Part shown: one piece after another, positions 35,377-42,465 of the stretch
Layout of the letters: every line of letters starts with the position of its first letter
Numbering within the stretch: the stretch's first letter is position 1
Source: Gemmatimonadota bacterium
GTDB taxonomy: Bacteria; Gemmatimonadota; Gemmatimonadetes; Gemmatimonadales; GWC2-71-9
Reading direction: 5' to 3'
Assembly: GCA_003222195.1 (NCBI GenBank)
Contig: QHVB01000030.1
Location: 62,001 to 126,000 of the forward strand
DNA: 64,000 nucleotides
The notes under the pieces: generated by a model
What the model was told of the DNA's origin: nothing
What the model saw: the letters and a program-made list of their open reading frames with translations, nothing else
Database searches by the model: none
Made by a program: the position numbers and the translations under genes

Positions 35377-36865
35377 GGACCGCCGGCTCTACCTCGCCGT
35401 CACGGCGTGTGCGCTCGTGCCATATGTGCCCGCATTGTGGAACGGCTTCGCGCTGGACGATCTCTACATCATCGCCTGGAATCCACTCGTGCATTCCGTG
35501 CAAGGGGTGTGGGGCGCGTTTGCCGCGCCCTACTGGCCGCCGGATCTGGGCGGTCAGATGTACCGTCCGCTCCCGCTGGCCACATTTGCCTTGGACTGGG
35601 TCATTGGGCGGGGGTCTCCCGCGTTGTTTCATGCGGCGAACCTGGTGTGGCACGCCGGAGCGGCCGTAATCGTGGCGGCGCTCGCGCGGCGTTGGGCCGA
35701 TACCACGGCAGCGCTCGCCGCGGGGCTCATCTTCGCGGTTCATCCGGTCCATGTCGAAGCGGTCGCCAACGTCGTCGGCCTCGGCGAGTTGATGGCTGCC
35801 GCGGGCGTTTGCCTGGCCGTCTACGCGGCCGTCGTGCGGCAAAACGTGTGGGCGAGCGGCGCGGCGCTCGTCCTGGGATTGCTCAGCAAAGAAAACGCCG
35901 TCGTAGCGCCCGCGCTGATCGCTTGGGCCTGGATCATCGAAGCGGCTCCGCGGCCGGCGCGGCGCCAGATGGCCGCATTCGTTGTGAGCTGGGTCGTGAT
36001 CGCGGGCGCCTATCTCGCCGTGCGCGCGCTCGTGCTGCATCCGTACGCTCGGCTGCACGCGACCGCGCCCGTGTTTCTAGGTGAGAGCGCCTTCGCGGGA
36101 CGACTGACGGCATTGGCGGCGCTCAGCGACGTGTTTCGCTTGCTCGTTGTCCCGCTGAAGCTCCGCGTGGACTACTCGCCGGCCGAGCGCACCGCGGTGC
36201 AGTCCTTGCTCGACGGCAGACTCCTGCTCGGTTTGGCATGTCTCGGCTTGTGGGCATGGTTGCTGGTGATGGCCTGGCGGCGGCAGCGGCGCCTGGAAGC
36301 GTACGGTCTGGGATGGATCGCCATCGCGTTTCTCCCCGTCTCCAACCTCGTGCTTTCGACGGGCGTCCTGCTCGCCGAGCGAACGCTGTATCTGCCGTCC
36401 GTCGGCCTGGCGCTCGCGGCGGGTGCGGCGCTCGCGCGCCTGCCACCGCGACGATTTCGCGTCGGCCTGGCACTGGTGGTGATTGCTTGCGGCATTCGCT
36501 CAGCGTTGCGCACGCCGGTGTGGCGCGATGACTTCGCCGTGACGAACAGCATCCTGAACGATTCGCCGAATTCCTATCGTGGCCCCGCCCGCGTGGCCGT
36601 GATCTACCAGAGTCATCGCCAGCCAGACCGCGCCCTGGCCGCCTTGCGACACGCAGCTCGCATCTATGACCGCGATCCCGCGCTCTTTTTTGCGGGCGCC
36701 GATGCGGCGCTCACGCTGCGCAACTCGCGCCTGGCCGATTCCATGCTCGCCCGCGCCGAGCAGCTGTGTCATCGCTGCTCGGGCTCGTACCGAACGCAGG
36801 CGCTCGCGGCGCGCGCGCGTGGCGATTCGGCGGTTGCGGACTCCCTGCTCGCGCGGATGCCATGA
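35366..36865 (+). CDS. TMTC/O-mannosyltransferase-like membrane protein (copy 1)
   Basis: A 499-aa protein with many membrane helices and a short C-terminal TPR-like helical tail (from about residue 410). Landmarks are GFALDDLYIIAWNPLVHS after helix 1, MYRPLPLATFALDW, FAVHPVHVEAVANVVGLGEL, LSKENAVVAPALI and LLAERTLYLPSVGL. These match the DUF1736/TMTC group of GT-C-type enzymes that transfer sugars from a polyprenyl carrier. The GTG at 35366 is preferred because an earlier in-frame start lies inside the previous gene. It is paralogous to the next gene, which it overlaps by ATGA. Confidence 0.75.
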   Translation: MDSKDRRLYLAVTACALVPYVPALWNGFALDDLYIIAWNPLVHSVQGVWGAFAAPYWPPDLGGQMYRPLPLATFALDWVIGRGSPALFHAANLVWHAGAAVIVAALARRWADTTAALAAGLIFAVHPVHVEAVANVVGLGELMAAAGVCLAVYAAVVRQNVWASGAALVLGLLSKENAVVAPALIAWAWIIEAAPRPARRQMAAFVVSWVVIAGAYLAVRALVLHPYARLHATAPVFLGESAFAGRLTALAALSDVFRLLVVPLKLRVDYSPAERTAVQSLLDGRLLLGLACLGLWAWLLVMAWRRQRRLEAYGLGWIAIAFLPVSNLVLSTGVLLAERTLYLPSVGLALAAGAALARLPPRRFRVGLALVVIACGIRSALRTPVWRDDFAVTNSILNDSPNSYRGPARVAVIYQSHRQPDRALAALRHAARIYDRDPALFFAGADAALTLRNSRLADSMLARAEQLCHRCSGSYRTQALAARARGDSAVADSLLARMP

Positions 36866-38385
36866 AACGCGAGCTGCTGGTCGTCTTCGTCGCCGCGGTC
36901 GCCATCTACCTGCCGACCGCCCGTTACGGTTTTGTCCAGGACGATCGCGGCATCATCGTGGCGAACCCCGCCGCTCATTCGGTCGGCGCCGCGCTCGCGG
37001 CGTTCGATGAGCCTTACTGGCCGCGCGAGTCGGGCGGCGGCCTGTACCGTCCCGTCACGATTCTTTCGTACGCGCTCGATTGGACCATCTCCGATGGACG
37101 GCCTGGCTGGTTTCACATTATGAACGCGCTGTGGCACGGTCTCGCCGCGGTGCTGTTCGTCTTGGTTGCCGCGCGCTGGCTGCCGCCCGTTCCGGCCGCC
37201 GGAGCCGGGTTGGTTTTCGCCTGGCATCCGCTGCATGTCGAGGCGGTCGCGAGCTTGGTCGGTCGCGCCGAGCTGCTCGTGGCGGTCGGAATTCTCGGGG
37301 CGGTGCTCGCGGCGCGGCGCGGCCGCTGGGCGCTTGCGGTCCTATGCGCGGCGCTCGCGATGTTCAGCAAAGAGCACGGTGTCATCACCGGTGTCGTCAT
37401 ACTGCTCGATAAGTGGCTGCAACCCCCCGACGACCGGCCCTACCCGAGAGGCTTTTGGGTCGCGCTGGGGTTGGTCACACTCGGCTTCCTGGCGGCGTGG
37501 CTCGCCGTCGGCTGGGTCGAAGCGAACGATTCTGCCGCGGCATTCTTTGGGACGGGAGTGTGGCGGCGGCTCACGATGGCGTTGCCGGCTGTGCTGCGCG
37601 CTACCGCGCTCCTTTTCTGGCCGGCGTCGCTGTCGAGCGACTATAGCCCGCAAGTACTGCCCGCGCGTTCGGAGATCTCCGTCGCTGCGCTCGTAGGATT
37701 CTGCGTCGTGGTGGGTGTTCCGGCGCTGGTGGTGTGGTGCCGCCGCCGCGCGCCGGCGATTTCTTTTGCAGCTGGACTCGCCGCGCTTTCTTATCTCCCG
37801 ACCGCGAACATCCTCTTTGCCTCCGGTATCGTTCTCGCCGAGCGCACTCTGTACCTGGCTGTCGCGCTGCCCGCCGCGCTCGCGGGCTGGGTCGTGGCGT
37901 CGCTCGCCACGCGGCGCGGTCTGCGGCCCGCCGGTATCGCTGGTGCTCTCCTCGTTGTCGCCTGCGGCGCGCGGTCGTTCGTGCGTCTGCCCGCCTGGCG
38001 CGACAATCGTTCCCAGCTGCTCACCCTCCTGCGCGATCATCCGGAGTCGTATCGCGGCCATGGCTCGGCCGCTGCGGTCCTCGCCGCGATCGGTGATACC
38101 GCGGGAGCGCGCCGTGAATATCGGATCGCCGATTCGCTGTTTCCGAGCGATCCGTATTTCTACGGCGGGTACGCGATTTTTCTGGTTGGCATCGGCGACA
38201 CCGCGGCTGCCGTGCCGCTCGTCGAGCGCGGCAAGCAGTCGCACACCGGTGACCGCATGTCGTTGCGCGCGCAGTTCGTGCTCGAGCTCGCGCGGGGCCA
38301 CCACGCCCAGGCCGCCGCGCTCGCCGACTCGGCGGGCCGACGGTTCGCAGGAGAGCGGAACTGGTATCTGCGGTTCCAGCAATGA
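36862..38385 (+). CDS. TMTC/O-mannosyltransferase-like membrane protein (copy 2)
   Basis: A 507-aa paralogue of the preceding gene with the same landmarks: YGFVQDDRGIIVANPAAHS, LYRPVTILSYALDW, FAWHPLHVEAVASLVGRAEL, FSKEHGVITGVVIL and VLAERTLYLAVAL. The C-terminal 110 residues form TPR-like helices. Overlap with copy 1 (ATGA) and shared order suggest a tandem duplication followed by divergence. A role in glycosylating pilins or another envelope protein is inferred from position between pilR and the Thr-rich pilins; no acceptor is proven. Confidence 0.75.
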   Translation: MKRELLVVFVAAVAIYLPTARYGFVQDDRGIIVANPAAHSVGAALAAFDEPYWPRESGGGLYRPVTILSYALDWTISDGRPGWFHIMNALWHGLAAVLFVLVAARWLPPVPAAGAGLVFAWHPLHVEAVASLVGRAELLVAVGILGAVLAARRGRWALAVLCAALAMFSKEHGVITGVVILLDKWLQPPDDRPYPRGFWVALGLVTLGFLAAWLAVGWVEANDSAAAFFGTGVWRRLTMALPAVLRATALLFWPASLSSDYSPQVLPARSEISVAALVGFCVVVGVPALVVWCRRRAPAISFAAGLAALSYLPTANILFASGIVLAERTLYLAVALPAALAGWVVASLATRRGLRPAGIAGALLVVACGARSFVRLPAWRDNRSQLLTLLRDHPESYRGHGSAAAVLAAIGDTAGARREYRIADSLFPSDPYFYGGYAIFLVGIGDTAAAVPLVERGKQSHTGDRMSLRAQFVLELARGHHAQAAALADSAGRRFAGERNWYLRFQQ

Positions 38386-38598
38386 GCTATGAGTTTCTTG
38401 CGTCTGGCCCGGCGACTCGCAAAACGCCTGAGTTATGAGCCCTTCGGAACGTCGGCAAAACCCCACGGCGACCGGGAATTTATTGCAACGCTGATAGTTA
38501 GATCGGATAATCCTTTGGAGGCACAGTTCGTGCCTATATGAAACCTGGCATAATCGTGTCGCCTATGTCGTAGATCCTTACAGGGGAGGTTAGTCCAG
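38386..38598 (+). promoter_or_regulatory. pilA1 upstream region with sigma-54 promoter
   Basis: A sigma-54-type site (AGGCACAGTTCGTGCC, 38519-38534) has GG at 38520-38521 and GC at 38532-38533. The GC ends 66 bp before the pilA1 ATG, predicting a leader of about 54 nt. Two short heptamer-periodic tracts based on ATGAGNN (38382-38395 and 38428-38441) lie further upstream. A ribosome site (GGGGAGG) precedes the ATG. Confidence 0.75.
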
Positions 38599-38976
38599 AT
38601 GAACCGCAAGGGTTTCACACTGATCGAGCTTCTGATCGTGGTCGTGATCATCGGCATTCTGGCCGCGATCGCGATTCCGAAATTCGCAAACACGAAGGAA
38701 AAGGCGTATCTCGCGTCGATGAAGTCCGACCTTCGTAACCTCGTGACGGCCGAAGAGGCGTTTTTCGCCGACTCGGTGAAGTACACGAGCACGGTTGGCG
38801 CGGGTGGTGTGCTGTATGCGACAACCAGCGGCGTGGTTGGCCCCACGATTACCGTGACGGCCGACGGGTGGACCGCGACGGTCTCCCACACCACGACGAC
38901 GAAGACCTGCGCGATTTACGTCGGGTCGACGGCGATCGCCCCGGCTAACAAAGAAGGCGAGCCGAAGTGCCAATAA
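38599..38976 (+). CDS. pilA: Type IV major pilin PilA, copy 1
   Basis: A 125-aa type IVa pilin. The leader MNRKG is cut before Phe6 by PilD, with Glu5 of the mature chain present (FTLIELLIVVVIIGILAAIA). The globular part is Thr-rich and has two cysteines (KTCAIYVG and PKCQ at the end) that probably form the C-terminal disulfide loop. Copies 2 and 3 are nearly identical: they differ from copy 1 at only a few positions, all after about residue 75. It has its own sigma-54 promoter and terminator. Small size is as usual for this group. Confidence 0.95.
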   Translation: MNRKGFTLIELLIVVVIIGILAAIAIPKFANTKEKAYLASMKSDLRNLVTAEEAFFADSVKYTSTVGAGGVLYATTSGVVGPTITVTADGWTATVSHTTTTKTCAIYVGSTAIAPANKEGEPKCQ

Positions 38977-38998
38977 GGCTTCGAGCCTGAGGCATCAG

Positions 38999-39030
38999 GG
39001 CGGCGGGGGCAACCCCGCCGCTCTTTTTTT
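38999..39030 (+). terminator. Terminator of pilA1
   Basis: GCGGCGGGG pairs with CCCCGCCGC around a four-base loop, followed by TCTTTTTTT. Confidence 0.9.
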
Positions 39031-39057
39031 GCGGTCGTGCGCTATGCTATGAGCTCA

Positions 39058-39966
39058 ATGGACTTCCGTCAGCTGCGCTATTTCGTCGCTGTCGCCGAGG
39101 AGCTCCACTTTACGCGGGCGGCGCGGCGCGTCCAGGTCGCCCAGCCGACGCTGAGCCAGCAGGTCCGGATGCTCGAGAAGGAATTGGGCGTCACGCTCCT
39201 GACGCGTAGTAATCGTCACGTCGAGTTGACCCATTCGGGCCGCATATTCCTGGAAGAAGCAAGACGACTGCTTGCGACCGCGGCCGAGGCGGTCCAGGCG
39301 GTGCAGGCTGCCGCCGCCGGCCGACGTGGTCGACTCGCGGTGGTCTGCGGACCCACCTCGGCATACGCTGGATTGCTCGGCATGCTGGAGCTCTACCGCC
39401 GCCGGTCGCCACTGGTCGACGTCCATTTGGTGGAGTCACCCGTGGTGGATGCCGTCGTCACGGTCGAGCAACGCCAAGCGGACGTCGGGCTCGTCGTGCC
39501 CTACTTCGAATCAGCGCTCCTCAAACGCGAGACGGTGCTGGAGCTGCCGTTGCTTGCGGCGTTGCCGAGATCGCATCCGCTGGCATCGGCCGGCATCATT
39601 TCCTTGAAGCAGCTCTCCGGCGATCCCTTCGTGCTGTTCGGGCAGCGACGCGGATCGGGCTTCTATGAGCGCGTCTTGGGGATCTGCCATGGGTGCGGCT
39701 TTTCGCCGCGCGTGCTCGAGGCGATGGAACACATCCACACCCTGCTGTACGTCGTCGGCGCCGGTTACGGCGTGTCGCTCGTCCCGATGACGCTGCAGCC
39801 GGCGGTGCATCCCGAAGTCACGCTGGTCCCGTTACAGGAATCATCGGCGACGCTCGAGCTGGGCATGATCTGGCGGTTCGACCAAACATCGCCGCTCGTC
39901 ACGGCATTCCTGGAGACGGTGCGCGAATGGTGCCAAAACGCATCGCAACGCTTAACAACTCCCTAG
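39058..39966 (+). CDS. LysR-family transcriptional regulator
   Basis: A 302-aa regulator. The N-terminal winged helix-turn-helix (FTRAARRVQVAQPTLSQQVRML) is followed by a linker helix and a two-lobe effector-binding domain (about 90-300; VGLVVPYF, GYGVSLVPMTL). It resembles the CynR/CbbR size class; the effector is unknown. ATG 39058 gives the classic MDFRQLRYF start; upstream in-frame GTG 39037 and ATG 39049 are possible. TATGCT just before suggests a near-leaderless mRNA. Its last 12 codons recur, degraded, between pilA2 and pilA3. Whether it regulates pilins is unknown. Confidence 0.9.
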   Translation: MDFRQLRYFVAVAEELHFTRAARRVQVAQPTLSQQVRMLEKELGVTLLTRSNRHVELTHSGRIFLEEARRLLATAAEAVQAVQAAAAGRRGRLAVVCGPTSAYAGLLGMLELYRRRSPLVDVHLVESPVVDAVVTVEQRQADVGLVVPYFESALLKRETVLELPLLAALPRSHPLASAGIISLKQLSGDPFVLFGQRRGSGFYERVLGICHGCGFSPRVLEAMEHIHTLLYVVGAGYGVSLVPMTLQPAVHPEVTLVPLQESSATLELGMIWRFDQTSPLVTAFLETVREWCQNASQRLTTP

Positions 39967-40102
39967 AGCCTTAGAGCCTTCTGCTTTACACACGTAGAGT
40001 TGCAAAAAACCACAACTCTTCAGTCCCTTGAGACATACCATCGGATGTCTACATGCGCGCTAAGTGCTTGCAAAGCTTCGTCTTATCGCGGCAGGCTCGA
40101 TC

Positions 40103-40121
40103 AAAGGCATGGGAAATGCTT
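40103..40121 (+). promoter_or_regulatory. Sigma-54 promoter of pilA2
   Basis: AAAGGCATGGGAAATGCT: GG at 40106-40107, ten bases, GC at 40118-40119, ending 66 bp before the pilA2 ATG. It is nearly the same sequence as the pilA3 promoter. Confidence 0.8.
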
Positions 40122-40184
40122 CTCAATGGGGTCGGAATAATAGCCGTTCTCAATGGTGGACAATCCGGGGGGAGGGTCGTGCAG

Positions 40185-40562
40185 ATGAACCGCAAGGGTT
40201 TCACATTGATCGAGCTTCTGATCGTGGTCGTGATCATCGGCATTCTGGCCGCGATCGCGATTCCGAAATTCGCCAACACGAAGGAAAAGGCGTATCTCGC
40301 GTCGATGAAGTCCGACCTTCGTAACCTCGTGACGGCCGAAGAGGCGTTTTTCGCCGACTCGGTGAAGTACACGAGCACGGTCGGCGCGGGTGGTGTGCTG
40401 TATGCGACAACCAGCGGCGTGGTTGGCCCCACGATTACCGTGACGGCCGACGGGTGGACCGCGAGGGTCTCCCACACCACGACGACGAAGACCTGCGCGA
40501 TTTACGTCGGGTCGACGGCGCTGGCGCCGGCTAACAAAGAAGGCGAGCCGAAGTGTCAGTAA
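40185..40562 (+). CDS. pilA: Type IV major pilin PilA, copy 2
   Basis: A 125-aa pilin with the same leader, hydrophobic N-helix and cysteine pair as copy 1. It differs from copy 1 at about two positions (Arg for Thr in GWTARVSH, Leu for Ile in STALAPANK). The ATG is set by identity with the other copies; the frame stays open upstream without coding character. The own sigma-54 promoter and terminator make it an independent transcription unit. The near-identity of all three genes implies recent duplication or ongoing gene conversion. Confidence 0.94.
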   Translation: MNRKGFTLIELLIVVVIIGILAAIAIPKFANTKEKAYLASMKSDLRNLVTAEEAFFADSVKYTSTVGAGGVLYATTSGVVGPTITVTADGWTARVSHTTTTKTCAIYVGSTALAPANKEGEPKCQ

Positions 40563-40585
40563 GGTTTGCCGACTGAGACGTCAGA

Positions 40586-40619
40586 GAGCGGCGAGGCGCA
40601 AACCTCGCCGCTCTTTTTT
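40586..40619 (+). terminator. Terminator of pilA2
   Basis: GAGCGGCGAGG pairs with CCTCGCCGCTC around a six-base loop, followed by six T. Confidence 0.92.
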
Positions 40620-40630
40620 CGGGTCACCCA

Positions 40631-40664
40631 TGGTTCAAAACGCACCGCAACGGTTACCAACTCC
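40631..40664 (+). pseudogene. Remnant of the lysR 3' end in the pilA2-pilA3 gap
   Basis: The stretch matches the last codons of the LysR gene (39929-39963). Over the 29-base core starting CAAAACGCA there are 26 identities, and further similarity continues downstream (CTGCTTTACAC, TTGCA.AAAAC, the sigma-54 box). One base is missing relative to the intact gene, so the frame is broken. This marks the left edge of the unit that was duplicated to make pilA3. The rest of the 311-bp gap holds the pilA2 terminator and the pilA3 promoter. Confidence 0.75.
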
Positions 40665-40790
40665 TTGCTCTGCTTTACACCACCGCTATTGCAGAAAACC
40701 TCAACTGTTCAGTCGTTAGAACGATACCCTCCGACTGGCACGTGCATGCTAAGCGCATGCACCATTTTCGCTTGGCTTCGCGGCTCATCC

Positions 40791-40809
40791 AAAGGCATGA
40801 GAAATGCGT
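40791..40809 (+). promoter_or_regulatory. Sigma-54 promoter of pilA3
   Basis: AAAGGCATGAGAAATGCG: GG at 40794-40795, ten bases, GC at 40806-40807, ending 67 bp before the pilA3 ATG. Confidence 0.8.
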
Positions 40810-40873
40810 TCAGGAGGCGCGAAAGATGGAAGTTCTCAAAGGTGGACAATTCCGGAGGGGGAGGGCTTTACAG

Positions 40874-41251
40874 ATGAACCGCAAGGGTTTCACACTGATC
40901 GAGCTTCTGATCGTGGTCGTGATCATCGGCATTCTGGCCGCGATCGCGATTCCGAAATTCGCCAACACGAAGGAGAAGGCGTATCTCGCCTCGATGAAGT
41001 CCGACCTTCGTAACCTCGTGACGGCCGAAGAGGCGTTTTTCGCCGACTCGGTGAAGTACACGAGCACGGTCGGCGCGGGTGGTGTGCTGTTTAATACGAC
41101 CAGCGGCGTGGTTGGCCCCACGATTGCCGTGACGGCCGACGGGTGGACCGCGAACGTCTCCCACACCACGACGACGAAGACCTGTTCGATCTACGTCGGG
41201 TCGACGGCGTTGGCTCCTGCTAACAAAGAAGGCGAGCCGAAGTGCCAGTAG
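40874..41251 (+). CDS. pilA: Type IV major pilin PilA, copy 3
   Basis: A 125-aa pilin, the most divergent of the three though still almost identical: Phe-Asn for Tyr-Ala in GVLFNTTSG, Ala for Thr in PTIAVTADG, Asn in GWTANVSH and Ser in KTCSIYVG. All changes lie in the surface-exposed C-terminal half, and the assembly helix is invariant. It has its own sigma-54 promoter and terminator. Upstream in-frame codons are non-coding. Confidence 0.94.
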   Translation: MNRKGFTLIELLIVVVIIGILAAIAIPKFANTKEKAYLASMKSDLRNLVTAEEAFFADSVKYTSTVGAGGVLFNTTSGVVGPTIAVTADGWTANVSHTTTTKTCSIYVGSTALAPANKEGEPKCQ

Positions 41252-41277
41252 CTTAGTAGCACCCTGTAAGGATTCGG

Positions 41278-41310
41278 GCGGCGGGACAACATCCCGCCGC
41301 TGTTTTTTTT
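41278..41310 (+). terminator. Terminator of pilA3
   Basis: GCGGCGGGA pairs with TCCCGCCGC around a five-base loop, followed by TGTTTTTTTT. Confidence 0.9.
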
Positions 41311-41328
41311 CGCCTTATCTTGGGGCCC

Positions 41329-42465
41329 ATGAAACGCCCCAAGCCGGCGCTCCGCGTCGAGCTGTTGTTCTATCTCACCTTTCTCGTCGCCTTCGCACTG
41401 CTTGTCGGCGTGGCGACCTCGCAGCTCGCGCTCGCGATCTCGCCGGAGCGCGGTGTCGTGCTCGTCGTGACCTTCGTCGCGCTCGAAGTCGGGATCTTCG
41501 TGCTGTACGGGCGATCGCTCGTCACGCGATTGGTGCTCCGTCCCCTCGCCCGCGTCATGGACACAGCTGACGCCGTTGCCGACGGCGATCTCGAAGCGCG
41601 TGCACCGGACGCCGCTACGCGCGACTTCGCCACGCTCGCCGAGCGTCTGAACCGCATGACGGACCGGCTGCTGGACGCGCAGAGCCAGCTCGTGCGCTCC
41701 GAAAAGTTGGCGAGCATCGGTCGTCTGGCGGCGGGCGTCGCGCACGAAGTCGGCAACCCCCTCGGGGCGATCGGCACGTACGTCGAGGTGCTGCGGCGCC
41801 GCGGCGCCGACCCCGAAGTCATGGCCGGCCTGACGCGCGAGCTGGAGCGCGTGGATCGCATCGTCCGCAGCCTGCTCGACTACGCGCGTCCCCAGGAGGA
41901 TCCCCTCGTACCGGTCGATCCCGACAAGATCGCGCGCGCCGCGTTCGAATTGCTCCGCGCCCAGGGTGCGTTTCGCAACGTCAGCGCCGATACGGATGTC
42001 GGGATGCATGTGCCGGAAGTGATGGGGCGCGCCCACGTTCTCGAGCAAACGCTCGTGAACCTGCTGTTGAATGCGGTCGATGCCACGCCACCGGGAGGCT
42101 CGATCGTCATCGGCGCCCGGCGCTGGGCCTACGAGCCTGGCCAGTCACTTCCCAAACGGGCCAGCGACCCCGGCGACTCGCGGTTTCCCCGCGTGTCCGA
42201 GCGGCGGCCGGCGCGCGTCGAGTTTGCCGACGGTCAACCCGGTACGCTGATCTTCGTGGCCGACTCCGGGCCGGGCGTGACGCCGGAGGACCGCGAGAAA
42301 GTCTTCGAGCCGTTTTACACCACCAAAGCACCCGGTCACGGCACTGGACTCGGGCTTGCGATCGTCGCCCGCTCGGTACACGACATGGGTGGCGTGGTGT
42401 GGGTGGACAATGCTCGCGAAGGCGGAGCCGCGTTCAAGCTGTTCTTCCCGATCGCGATTCCCTGA
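41329..42465 (+). CDS. NtrB-type sensor histidine kinase
   Basis: A 378-aa kinase with two N-terminal membrane helices (residues about 10-32 and 45-62), a HAMP domain (RPLARVMDTADAVADGDLEA), a HisKA domain (GRLAAGVAHEVGNPLGAIGT, phospho-His) and a HATPase domain (LLLNAVDATPPGGSI, VADSGPGVTPEDREKVFEPF, GTGLGLAIVARS). The short periplasmic loop suggests sensing within the membrane. ATG 41329 follows TATCTTGGGG with no ribosome site, likely leaderless. It forms a pair with the next gene (TGATG overlap) and sits between pilins and minor pilins, so a pilus-related role is plausible. Confidence 0.88.
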   Translation: MKRPKPALRVELLFYLTFLVAFALLVGVATSQLALAISPERGVVLVVTFVALEVGIFVLYGRSLVTRLVLRPLARVMDTADAVADGDLEARAPDAATRDFATLAERLNRMTDRLLDAQSQLVRSEKLASIGRLAAGVAHEVGNPLGAIGTYVEVLRRRGADPEVMAGLTRELERVDRIVRSLLDYARPQEDPLVPVDPDKIARAAFELLRAQGAFRNVSADTDVGMHVPEVMGRAHVLEQTLVNLLLNAVDATPPGGSIVIGARRWAYEPGQSLPKRASDPGDSRFPRVSERRPARVEFADGQPGTLIFVADSGPGVTPEDREKVFEPFYTTKAPGHGTGLGLAIVARSVHDMGGVVWVDNAREGGAAFKLFFPIAIP

